Source of the DNA: JACKAQ01 sp965227145
GTDB taxonomy: Bacteria; Calditrichota; Calditrichia; RBG-13-44-9; J075
Length of the DNA: 64,000 nucleotides
Reading direction: 5' to 3'
NCBI GenBank assembly: GCA_965227145.1
Contig: OZ245730.1
Coordinates: forward strand, 4,960,001 to 5,024,000
Part shown: one piece after another, positions 43,965 to 51,356 of the stretch
Layout of the letters: the number at the start of each line of letters is the position of its first letter
Position numbering within the stretch: the first letter of the stretch is position 1
The notes under the pieces: model-generated
Told to the model about the DNA's origin: nothing
The model's input: only the letters and a program-made list of their open reading frames with translations
Databases searched by the model: none
Translations under genes and position numbers: made by a program

Positions 43965-44294
43965 AGCGGATATGTTTATCCATTATCCCTGATCCTTTGT
44001 TCATTTCAACGCCGTTAAAATATTCTGTTAATTAAGAAATAACAACTATTTAACGACACAATAACCAAGCCGTCGATTTTGATTTTCGCAAAATCGAACA
44101 GGATTGCTTTGTCCATTTTTGAACCCAAAACAGAGTATTTGTTTAGTGAAATGATCATTTAAGTGCAAAAAAAATGGAGATTCCTGCCTTCGCAGGAATG
44201 ACATAGTGGGGTCATTCCTGCGAAGGCAGGAATCCCCGGCAATTTCTCCAAATTTCTAAAATGCTACAATACTACAAAACAGGAGTTTTTAGCG
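43965..44294. other. Intergenic region with REP pair
   Basis: The 330 bases between the M56 and PDZ genes hold no gene. The left half is AT-rich and featureless. The right half carries the palindrome pair at 44176-44237. A second promoter for the downstream genes could lie here but I could not identify one. Confidence 0.5.
44176..44237. repeat. Pair of REP-like palindromes (family A)
   Basis: GGAGATTCCTGCCTTCGCAGGAATGACA-like copy at 44176-44203, and an inverted copy GTCATTCCTGCGAAGGCAGG-AATCCCC at 44211-44237. Together they form a large inverted repeat about 58 bases before the PDZ gene. Confidence 0.85.
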
Positions 44295-45077
44295 ATGAAA
44301 ATAATCAGCAAAATTGCCCTGGTTTGCCTGCTGGCAACCGTGTTTTCACAAATTTTCGCCCAAAATTGGAGCCAAAAACGCGAAGTCGAAATGAAGGTCG
44401 AGGGTGAGCCGTTCAACCTCACGGAACTCGGTGCGGTGATCGTTTCCGACGGCGAAACGATCAAATTTCTGCACGTTTCCGATGCTGAGCGGCGACCGGC
44501 AGCCTATCGCGATATCGACGCAAAATCCGATGACGAAGTGCTGATGATGAACGGCAAACGCATCCGCGATACCGCCACGCTCAAAACAATGTATGATGAA
44601 CTGGCGATTGGCGATGCTGTGAAAATCGGCGTGCGGCGCGGCGAACAGATGTTCATCCTCGATTTCCCGAAAATCGATCCGAAAGATGCGCCAAAAATGA
44701 TGATGCGCATGGTCGTCGATGACGGCAATGGCGAGCAAAAAGATATGACTTTCGGCGCGGATGATATTTTTCCGGCGATGGAGTTGCAACTCCTTTTTAC
44801 GATGGAAGACGGCAAGCTGACCGCACGTCCCACCCACGAATTTAAGTCCGGAAAAATCAATGGTTTGGACATCGCCGAAGGCGACATAATTACGGCGATC
44901 AACGACAAAACGGTTGAATCGCTGGATGATTTTCGCGATGCGTACGCCGCCATCGCCGTTGGCGAAACGGTCCATTTGAGCGCTGATCGCAACGGCAAAA
45001 CGGTCTCATCCAATTTCAAAAAACCGGAACCGGTTGCCGGCGGCGGCAGGATGATGATCAAACGGGAAAGTAAATGA
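44295..45077 (+). CDS. Periplasmic protein with two PDZ-like domains
   Basis: This 260-aa protein has a signal peptide (MKIISKIALVCLLATVFSQIFA). A first PDZ-like region (about 40-120) has SDDEVLMMNGKRIRDTATLK. A second (about 165-245) has INGLDIAEGDIITAINDKTV and ESLDDFRDAYAA. No protease domain is attached, so it probably binds C-termini or peptides outside the membrane. AGGAG lies 11 bases before the ATG. It is in the BlaI-M56 operon and could present ligands to M56 or the ABC system. Confidence 0.8.
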   Translation: MKIISKIALVCLLATVFSQIFAQNWSQKREVEMKVEGEPFNLTELGAVIVSDGETIKFLHVSDAERRPAAYRDIDAKSDDEVLMMNGKRIRDTATLKTMYDELAIGDAVKIGVRRGEQMFILDFPKIDPKDAPKMMMRMVVDDGNGEQKDMTFGADDIFPAMELQLLFTMEDGKLTARPTHEFKSGKINGLDIAEGDIITAINDKTVESLDDFRDAYAAIAVGETVHLSADRNGKTVSSNFKKPEPVAGGGRMMIKRESK

Positions 45078-45127
45078 CACAATTAAACCGTTGGGAATCC
45101 GCGTTCAACGCAGAGGAAAGATTTTGG

Positions 45128-45154
45128 GTCATTCCTGCGAATGCAGGCATCTCC
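45128..45154. repeat. REP-like palindrome (family A copy)
   Basis: GTCATTCCTGCGAATGCAGG followed by CATCTCC, between the PDZ and NEW3 genes. One arm position differs from the other copies. Confidence 0.75.
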
Positions 45155-45189
45155 TAACCACACAAAAAATTGACAAAAGTGCAAACCAA

Positions 45190-46680
45190 ATGAACATACG
45201 CCTATTGTTTTTACCTTTATCCTTCTTCCTTTTAACTTGCGCGCAAGCGCAGTGGGGCACGCCCTTCAACCAGCGCGATGACGAATATCGCCTGCTCGGA
45301 TTGAAACGCGCCAAAAGCGCGTACGAGGCGGCAAAAGCGGAGCTGGAACGCAACGAATCGCTGTTTAATGATGAGCTGATTTCCGAAAATTCGCTGGAAA
45401 ATGCCCGCCGCGAATTCGCCGATGCGGAAGTGAATTACCAACAATCGCTGCTCGCGGTAATCTTTGAAAAACAATATGTTACAGTCGAAAGCGCAGTCAA
45501 ATATCAGTCGGATGACGGGCGAAAACATGTGCGGCTGAAGCTGGCAAATGCCTCCGGCGGCGGACAGGAATATCGCAAGCTGATCAACATCGACGATGCG
45601 CTGTTCCGCTCGCTGCAACCGGATGTGGTGAACAACGTGTACGTGTCGCTGCTCAACGACGAAAACGCGATTATCAGCCAGCCGTACGAGGCGAAAATCG
45701 ACCGGTTACTGTTCGGTCAGCCGGTGACGCTGGATTTCGCGCTGCTGCAGGATTTGGATGCAGTGGTGGTGAATCTCGTTTACGGCAACGGCACGCAACG
45801 CAGCCCCAAAATTTATCTACAAAAAGATGCCAGCGAAAACAAAGTGATCGTGCAATCCCAGCAGTTTTCGCAGGAAGTGGAGCTCGGCAAAACCGCCGCG
45901 TTCGACCTGACGCTGGAGTTGTTCAGCGGCGCAAACACCACTTATAAATTGGAAGTGGTCAATTTGCCGCGACAGATCAACAGTTATTTCACGGATGCGA
46001 GTGGACAGGCGCGGCTCAGCCAGTTCAAATTTACCGAATCGACGAACACGCGGCAGGCGGCGCTGCAGGTGTTGCTGCCGGAGCGACCGACGGATGTGGT
46101 GCAAATGGATCAGCCAATCACGTTTTACGCGCTGGTGATTCCCCGTGAGCAATCGCTGAAACTGGAAAATGTGCACGAGAAAACATGGACACAGCCGGAA
46201 ATCGAGGCGCTGAACGTGGGATTTGTGCGGTTGGAACTGGTGCCGCGCGGCGTCGGCGAGTTGCTGGTGAAAGCGCCGCAGCTTTATTTTTCCATCGGCG
46301 ATGGCGAAAGCGTTACGGTCGATATCGACGTGAAAAACGAGGGCTCGCGTCAGCTGGACAACATCGAAATCACGGTTGATCCGCCGTTGCGCTGGCAGTG
46401 GAAAGCTGAACCACGGGTGATTTCTTCACTGGAAATCGGCGAGGAGCAATCGCTGCGGCTGACCTTTTCGCCACCGGAAAATGTGTCCGCCGGGAAATAT
46501 GAATTCCGGGTGCGCAGCAAAGCGTTCTCCGAAAATCGTCCGTTGAACGGCGAAGACAAATCGTTTACGGTGGAAGTGCAGGCGCAGGCGAATATTTTCG
46601 GCACGGCGTTTATCGTGCTGCTCATCCTCGCGCTGGTGGTGGGGATGGTCATCTTCGGTATCCGCCTTTCGAGAAAATGA
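45190..46680 (+). CDS. Membrane-anchored NEW3-domain protein with MFP-like helical hairpin
   Basis: In this 496-aa protein, the signal peptide (LLFLPLSFFLLTCAQA) is followed by a helical stretch (about 38-90: SAYEAAKAELERNESLFNDE, LISENSLENARREFADAE). It reads like the alpha-hairpin of HlyD-type membrane fusion proteins. Beta-rich domains follow, including a NEW3/COG1470-like domain (about 385-465: SVTVDIDVKNEGSRQLDNIE), and a C-terminal span (about 470-490) with a basic tail. The bulk is periplasmic. The start at 45190 has only a weak ribosome binding site. Next to ABC genes, an adaptor role is likely but inferred. Confidence 0.75.
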   Translation: MNIRLLFLPLSFFLLTCAQAQWGTPFNQRDDEYRLLGLKRAKSAYEAAKAELERNESLFNDELISENSLENARREFADAEVNYQQSLLAVIFEKQYVTVESAVKYQSDDGRKHVRLKLANASGGGQEYRKLINIDDALFRSLQPDVVNNVYVSLLNDENAIISQPYEAKIDRLLFGQPVTLDFALLQDLDAVVVNLVYGNGTQRSPKIYLQKDASENKVIVQSQQFSQEVELGKTAAFDLTLELFSGANTTYKLEVVNLPRQINSYFTDASGQARLSQFKFTESTNTRQAALQVLLPERPTDVVQMDQPITFYALVIPREQSLKLENVHEKTWTQPEIEALNVGFVRLELVPRGVGELLVKAPQLYFSIGDGESVTVDIDVKNEGSRQLDNIEITVDPPLRWQWKAEPRVISSLEIGEEQSLRLTFSPPENVSAGKYEFRVRSKAFSENRPLNGEDKSFTVEVQAQANIFGTAFIVLLILALVVGMVIFGIRLSRK

Positions 46681-46773
46681 AAACAGGGATAAAGGAACAG
46701 GGATAAAGGATAAATTCAGAAAAATTAACCCGTTTTATCCTTTATCAATTATCCTTTTGAAAAAGGAGAAAAA

Positions 46774-47523
46774 ATGACAACCAATGAACAACGCCCGATG
46801 CTGGCGGCGGTGAATCTGACCAAACGATACGAGGACGGCGTGCTGGCGCTCGACCGGCTGAATTTGTCGGTGAACAGCGGGCAAATTTACGCGATGCTCG
46901 GCGGCAACGGCGCGGGCAAAACCACAGCAATCAACCTGTTTCTCAATTTTATCGATCCGACCGAAGGCGAGGCGCTGGTGGATGGCATTGTGACGCATCG
47001 CGAGCCGCTGGCTGCGAAAGCGAAAATCGCGTTTGTGTCCGAAAATGTGATGCTCTATCCCAATTTCACGGCGCTGCAAAATCTGGCATTTTTCGCAAAA
47101 CTCGGCGGGAAAACCAATGTTTCGGATGCGGATTATCGCAAAGTGCTGCTGCGGGTGGGATTGCAGGAATCGGCGCATCGCAAAAAGCTGCGCGATTTTT
47201 CCAAAGGCATGCGTCAGAAATGCGGCATCGCCATCGCTATTTTGAAGGATGCGCCGGCAATTTTACTCGACGAACCCACCTCAGGACTCGATCCCAAAGC
47301 GGGGCTGGAATTCATCAAATTGTTGGAAGATTTGCGCGACGAGGGCAAAGCGATTCTCATGTCCACCCACGATATTTTCCGCGCCAAACAGGTCGCGGAT
47401 ATCATCGGCATTATGAATCAGGGTGTGCTGATGGCGGAAAAACAGCGCTCGGAAATCGCCGGAGAGGATTTGGAGCAATTGTATGTCTCGCACATGGCGG
47501 GGTATATGGAAGTGGAAAATTGA
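46774..47523 (+). CDS. ABC transporter ATP-binding protein
   Basis: This 249-aa protein has Walker A GGNGAGKTT (about 44-52), the ABC signature-like FSKGMRQKCGIAIAI and Walker B AILLDEPTSGLDP, followed by the switch His in MSTHD. The ABC signature is SKGMR in place of LSGGQ, common in the drug/ABC-2 class. GGAGAAAAA precedes the start. Its membrane partners are the two ABC-2 permeases at 49878 and 51357, separated from it by a hydrolase gene and a toxin-antitoxin pair. Confidence 0.93.
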   Translation: MTTNEQRPMLAAVNLTKRYEDGVLALDRLNLSVNSGQIYAMLGGNGAGKTTAINLFLNFIDPTEGEALVDGIVTHREPLAAKAKIAFVSENVMLYPNFTALQNLAFFAKLGGKTNVSDADYRKVLLRVGLQESAHRKKLRDFSKGMRQKCGIAIAILKDAPAILLDEPTSGLDPKAGLEFIKLLEDLRDEGKAILMSTHDIFRAKQVADIIGIMNQGVLMAEKQRSEIAGEDLEQLYVSHMAGYMEVEN

Positions 47524-47542
47524 AATAGGAAATTTGAAAAAT

Positions 47543-47670
47543 CCGTGTAGAGGCGAACGGTCGTACGCCCTTACGTTTCAACAGCAGGATCCGAATTTAA
47601 CCCCTCTAAATCTCCCCTTTGAAAGGGGAGACTTTCTCCCCTCCTTGCCAGGGAGGGGCTGGGGGAGGTC
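47543..47670. repeat. Composite of dispersed palindromes (families B and C)
   Basis: GTGTAGAGGCGAACGGTCGT followed by ACGCCC (47543-47575) is followed by ACCCCTCTAAATC and the perfect palindrome CTCCCCTTT-G-AAAGGGGAG (47612-47630). A second hairpin, CCCCTCC...GGAGGGG, is at 47637-47657. The array fills the gap before the serine hydrolase gene. Confidence 0.75.
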
Positions 47671-47702
47671 TAATTATCACCAATAACTTGACAGGTAAAC
47701 CA

Positions 47703-49118
47703 TTGAAGAAAATCATCACCAAGTTTTTGTATTTACTAATCTTATCCACAGTTGCATTTTCACAAAACACCATCGAAACCATCGATGCGACAGTCAAACA
47801 ATATGCCGAAAAAGACTTGTTTTCCGGCGTCGTTTTGGTCACCGAAAACGGGAAACCGGTTTGCGAAAAAGCCTTCGGGATGCTCGATCGCGAGCAAAAT
47901 ATCCCGATGAAAACGGACACCAAATTGAAAATCGGTTCAATCGTAAAGGATTTTACAGCGGTGCTGATATTGCAGCTTGCGGAGCAAAACAAACTCGATC
48001 TCGATGATCCGATGGGCAAATATCTCGATATGTTTCCGGCGGAGATCAGCCAAAAAGTGACCATCCGGCAGTTGCTGCGCCACGAGGCTGGCTTTGGCGA
48101 TTATCTGCGCGATCCGCTCCCCCGCGAAACGATGGACTCGCTGACAACCGTCGCCCGGATCATCGATTTGTTCAAAAATGAGCCGCTATTGTTTGAGCCG
48201 GGAACCGATGAGCAATATTCCAATTCCGGCTACACCGTGCTCGGTGCGATCATCGAGAAAGTGACCGGGAAAAGCTATTTTGACGCGGTTGAGCAACACA
48301 TTTTACAGCCGCTTGGCATGAACGAAACGCTGTTTCACTGGCGCAAAATCGCGGCACAACCGACTCGCCCAAAATGGTATCTGCGCTCTGCAACCGGCAA
48401 AATTTTTCCCGCGGAAGTTGACGAATGGCCCTCGCCCTCCGGTGGGGCGTATTCAACGGTTGGCGATTTGTTCAAATTTGAGCACTCGCTGCTGCGCGAT
48501 AACCGGTTGTTGTCGGATCAATCCAAAAACATCAAAGCAGTGCGATATGGCGCGAAACCGGGTGACTGGCAACAGTTGCTAAACGATCCACAGGTTGTGA
48601 TGGGCAAAGCCGGCGGATCGCCCGGCAATAACTCGGTAGTCCTCAGCCTGCCGGCAAAAGGGTACACGATCATCGTGCTGGCAAATATGGACGAACCCAT
48701 CGCAGAAGTTGTTGGGAAACAAATATTTAGCATACTTTCCGGCGACGAACCGAAACCCGTTCGACTAACCGTTTTTGAACACATGTATCAAATCTGGAAA
48801 ACGCACGACAGCGACTATCTTCAAACTAATTTCGAGAAAAATTTGGCGAATTTTGAACTGATGGACCCGCCGGATTTCGTGCTCAATCGTGTGGGTTACG
48901 ATCTGCTGTTTGAGGGTAACGTGGACGCCGCCATCGACATTTTCACGGTGAATACCAAATTGTTTCCGCAAATCGCTAACACTTGGGACAGCCTCGGCGA
49001 GGCGCACATGGTGAAAGGCAATCGCGAACTGGCGATTGAAAATTACCGCAAATCGCTGGCGCTGAATCCCGGAAACCAAAACGCGGCGGAAATGCTCAAG
49101 AAATTGGAAGGGAAATAA
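47703..49118 (+). CDS. Secreted serine hydrolase (beta-lactamase/class C-like) with C-terminal TPR
   Basis: This protein has about 471 aa. A signal peptide (LKKIITKFLYLLILSTVAFS) precedes a beta-lactamase-fold domain with S79-I-V-K82 (SxxK), Y172-S-N174 (YxN) and GGAYST-type third-motif region. This is the layout of class C-like serine hydrolases and D-Ala-D-Ala peptidases. The last 70 residues (TWDSLGEAHMVKGNRELAIE, then NYRKSLALNPGNQNAAEML) form a TPR. No ATG fits, and TTG 47703 is the likely start, giving a clean signal peptide. The frame before it is repeat DNA. It is regulated with a BlaI-M56 pair. Confidence 0.85.
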   Translation: MKKIITKFLYLLILSTVAFSQNTIETIDATVKQYAEKDLFSGVVLVTENGKPVCEKAFGMLDREQNIPMKTDTKLKIGSIVKDFTAVLILQLAEQNKLDLDDPMGKYLDMFPAEISQKVTIRQLLRHEAGFGDYLRDPLPRETMDSLTTVARIIDLFKNEPLLFEPGTDEQYSNSGYTVLGAIIEKVTGKSYFDAVEQHILQPLGMNETLFHWRKIAAQPTRPKWYLRSATGKIFPAEVDEWPSPSGGAYSTVGDLFKFEHSLLRDNRLLSDQSKNIKAVRYGAKPGDWQQLLNDPQVVMGKAGGSPGNNSVVLSLPAKGYTIIVLANMDEPIAEVVGKQIFSILSGDEPKPVRLTVFEHMYQIWKTHDSDYLQTNFEKNLANFELMDPPDFVLNRVGYDLLFEGNVDAAIDIFTVNTKLFPQIANTWDSLGEAHMVKGNRELAIENYRKSLALNPGNQNAAEMLKKLEGK

Positions 49119-49153
49119 GGATAAAGGATAAAGTGGTTCCAGGCTCGAAAAAA

Positions 49154-49582
49154 TCAGGAAACCGATGTATCCAGAATTTCTTGAAAGGCTTTAAAGTCAA
49201 TAATTTCAATAGCTTTAAACGGATTCAAAACGAGCAAATCCTGATCGCCAGTTACCAGATAATCAACGTTTCCGGAAACGGCTAAATCCAAAAGGAAGTT
49301 ATCTTTGGGATCGCGACAATCGTTATGCGTCTCGGTAATCGGGACAAATGTTACTTTGGCGTTCAGTAAAAAACTGAGTTCCTGAATGATGTCCGGTGGG
49401 AAGAATTGGCGAAATTTGGGGCGTTGAACAACGTCGAAGAGTTCTTCAAACAGCTCAGCACTGAACAGGACTTGCACTCTGCTGCTGATTATTGCATCCG
49501 TTAATGTCGGGAAGGATTTTCCGAGGAGAAAGCTGATCCAGATGTTGGTATCGAAAACAACGTTAAGATTTTTTTCTGCCAT
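49154..49582 (-). CDS. PIN-domain toxin (VapC/COG1569-like)
   Basis: In this 142-aa protein, VVFDTNIWISFLLG carries the first catalytic Asp (D11). ELFEEL supplies a Glu, and CRDPKDNFLLDLAV with DYLVTGDQDLL supply the remaining acidic residues of the PIN active site. Family members are RNases of toxin-antitoxin systems. The gene overlaps the antitoxin gene by 20 bases. It is on the opposite strand to the ABC operon around it, so it is a separate inserted unit. Confidence 0.88.
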   Translation of the reverse strand: MAEKNLNVVFDTNIWISFLLGKSFPTLTDAIISSRVQVLFSAELFEELFDVVQRPKFRQFFPPDIIQELSFLLNAKVTFVPITETHNDCRDPKDNFLLDLAVSGNVDYLVTGDQDLLVLNPFKAIEIIDFKAFQEILDTSVS

Positions 49583-49790
49583 TCATACGCTCGCTGCGAA
49601 CAGTTTCAACTTCGGCAGTGATTTCATCGAGGGAAAGTTCAGTTGCCCGCATTTTTTCAAGCAGCTTCGGGAAACGAATGGAAAATGTATCCGCTTCCAG
49701 CATTTCGATTAGTTCCAGCTTTTGCTCAGAATTGCATCTGGAAACGATGCTTTTCAAATCTTCAAAATCTATGGCGATATTGTTTTTCAT
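49563..49790 (-). CDS. Antitoxin of the PIN-domain toxin
   Basis: This is a 75-aa, acidic protein (DFEDLKSIVSRCNSEQKLEL, then IEMLEADTF), the first gene of the pair. Small proteins of this kind precede COG1569-type PIN toxins. The basic C-terminus (RSERMNGRKKS) is unusual for the part that should bind the toxin. No strong DNA-binding motif is obvious. GGGTGATCG lies near the start. The role is assigned from size, position and overlap. Confidence 0.78.
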   Translation of the reverse strand: MKNNIAIDFEDLKSIVSRCNSEQKLELIEMLEADTFSIRFPKLLEKMRATELSLDEITAEVETVRSERMNGRKKS

Positions 49791-49877
49791 CGATCACCCT
49801 CTGGTTAAACAATTTATGATACGAAAGATTTGAACGGTTTTCAACGTTTTGTTTTACAAACATTTGGGGATTTTCAC

Positions 49878-51290
49878 ATGTTAAAATTTATCATCGAAAA
49901 AGAGCTGCGGGAGATCATCGGATCGCGAAAATTTGCGGTGACGTTCGGGATTTGCGCAACGCTGATCGTACTGGCTTTTTACGTTGGCGCACGCAATTAT
50001 CAGGTCAGCCGGGCGCAATACGAAGCCGCGTTGCAGGAAAACATTCGGCAAATGAGCGACCTCACCGACTGGCTGATGGTCGAGCATCGCGTATTTTTAC
50101 CGCCGGAACCGCTGGCTGCATTGGTGGGCGGCGTATCCAACGACATCGGGCGAAATGTGCTGATGTACGGGCGCGGCGAACTGACCGCCGAAGACAGCCG
50201 CTACGGCGATGATCCCATTTTCGCGGTGTTCCGGTTTCTCGATCTGGAATTTATTTTCACGATTATTTTATCGCTGTTTGCGATTTTGTTCGCCTACGAC
50301 GCCGTGAACGGCGAAAAAGAGCGCGGCACGCTGCGGCTCACCTTCGCCAACGCCATTCCGAAAGACAGCTACATTTTGGGAAAAGTTACCGGTGCATTTC
50401 TGGCGCTCGGGCTGCCGTTGCTGCTGGCAATGCTGATCGGATCGCTGCTGCTACCGCTGATGGGCGTACCGATGGCGAGCAGCGATTGGGCAAAACTGGC
50501 GCTCATTTCGCTGGCGGGACTGCTGTTTTTTGGGGTGTTTCTCACGCTGTCGGTGTGGATTTCTGCGCTCACCCGCCGGTCGGCGAATGCATTTTTGCTG
50601 ATGCTGGTCATCTGGATTTTCGCGGTGATGATCATTCCCCGCAGCGCGGTGCTGCTCGCCGGTCGCTCGGTGGATGTGCTTTCCGTCGATGAAATGAACG
50701 CGCAGAAAAGCCGCTTCCGCTCGCAGCTTTGGAAAGAAGATAAAGATAAAATGAAATCCTTCCGCCCGGAAAACAAAGACGATGTGCAGGCGACCGTGCA
50801 ACAATTCCAGAAATTTATGCAGGAATTGGCGGAATCGCGTGAGGAAAAGTCGCGCGAACTGAGTTTGCGGCTGCAGGAACAGCGTCGCAACGGGCAAACG
50901 GTGCAGGAAAATCTGGCGCTGGGATTGGCGCGATTATCACCGGCGGCATCATTTTCGCTGGCAGCGACGCATCTCGCCGGAACGTCCATCTCCATGAAAC
51001 AGGACTATCTCGACGCGGCAAACAACTATCAGCAGAGCTACGCCAATTTCATGAAAGAGAAAACCGGCGGGATGCTTCGCGAAGGCGGGATGATCATCCG
51101 CACCATCACAGAGGGCGGGGAAGCGCCGCCAAAAATCGATCCGTATGAAATTCCCGCGTTCGAATACCGATCGCCCGAACTGCGCGAATCGCTGGCGGCA
51201 GCGTTGCCGGATTTCGGATTGCTGGCGTTGCTGAACATCATCTGTTTCGCAGGTGCGTTTTTCTCGTTTTTGCGATACGACGTGCGATAA
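49878..51290 (+). CDS. ABC-2 type permease with large periplasmic insert (1)
   Basis: This 470-aa protein has an N-terminal span after IIEKELREIIGSRKFAVTFG, then a periplasmic loop and four to five spans (about 130-280). YDAVNGEKERGTLRLTFANA is a classical ABC-2 cytoplasmic motif. A charged, coiled-coil-rich insert (about 285-440: QATVQQFQKFMQELAESREE) precedes a last span (LLALLNIICFAGAFFSF) and ends FLRYDVR. Similar to NosY/DUF3526-type permeases. The start at 49878 follows TTGGGGATT. It forms a pair with its paralogue downstream. Confidence 0.87.
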   Translation: MLKFIIEKELREIIGSRKFAVTFGICATLIVLAFYVGARNYQVSRAQYEAALQENIRQMSDLTDWLMVEHRVFLPPEPLAALVGGVSNDIGRNVLMYGRGELTAEDSRYGDDPIFAVFRFLDLEFIFTIILSLFAILFAYDAVNGEKERGTLRLTFANAIPKDSYILGKVTGAFLALGLPLLLAMLIGSLLLPLMGVPMASSDWAKLALISLAGLLFFGVFLTLSVWISALTRRSANAFLLMLVIWIFAVMIIPRSAVLLAGRSVDVLSVDEMNAQKSRFRSQLWKEDKDKMKSFRPENKDDVQATVQQFQKFMQELAESREEKSRELSLRLQEQRRNGQTVQENLALGLARLSPAASFSLAATHLAGTSISMKQDYLDAANNYQQSYANFMKEKTGGMLREGGMIIRTITEGGEAPPKIDPYEIPAFEYRSPELRESLAAALPDFGLLALLNIICFAGAFFSFLRYDVR

Positions 51291-51299
51291 AGCCCGTTT

Positions 51300-51322
51300 G
51301 TCATGCGGAGGCAGGAATCTCC
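51300..51322. repeat. Degenerate REP-like palindrome (family A)
   Basis: GTCATGCGGAGGCAGGAATC followed by TCC retains half of the family A unit, between the two permease genes. Confidence 0.5.
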
Positions 51323-51356
51323 AACACAAATCAGGTTGAAATCAGAAGGTAAACCC

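Noticed and set aside
42030..47700. CRISPR array
   Set aside because: The repeats here are palindromic, irregularly spaced and spread over genes. No regular spacers exist.
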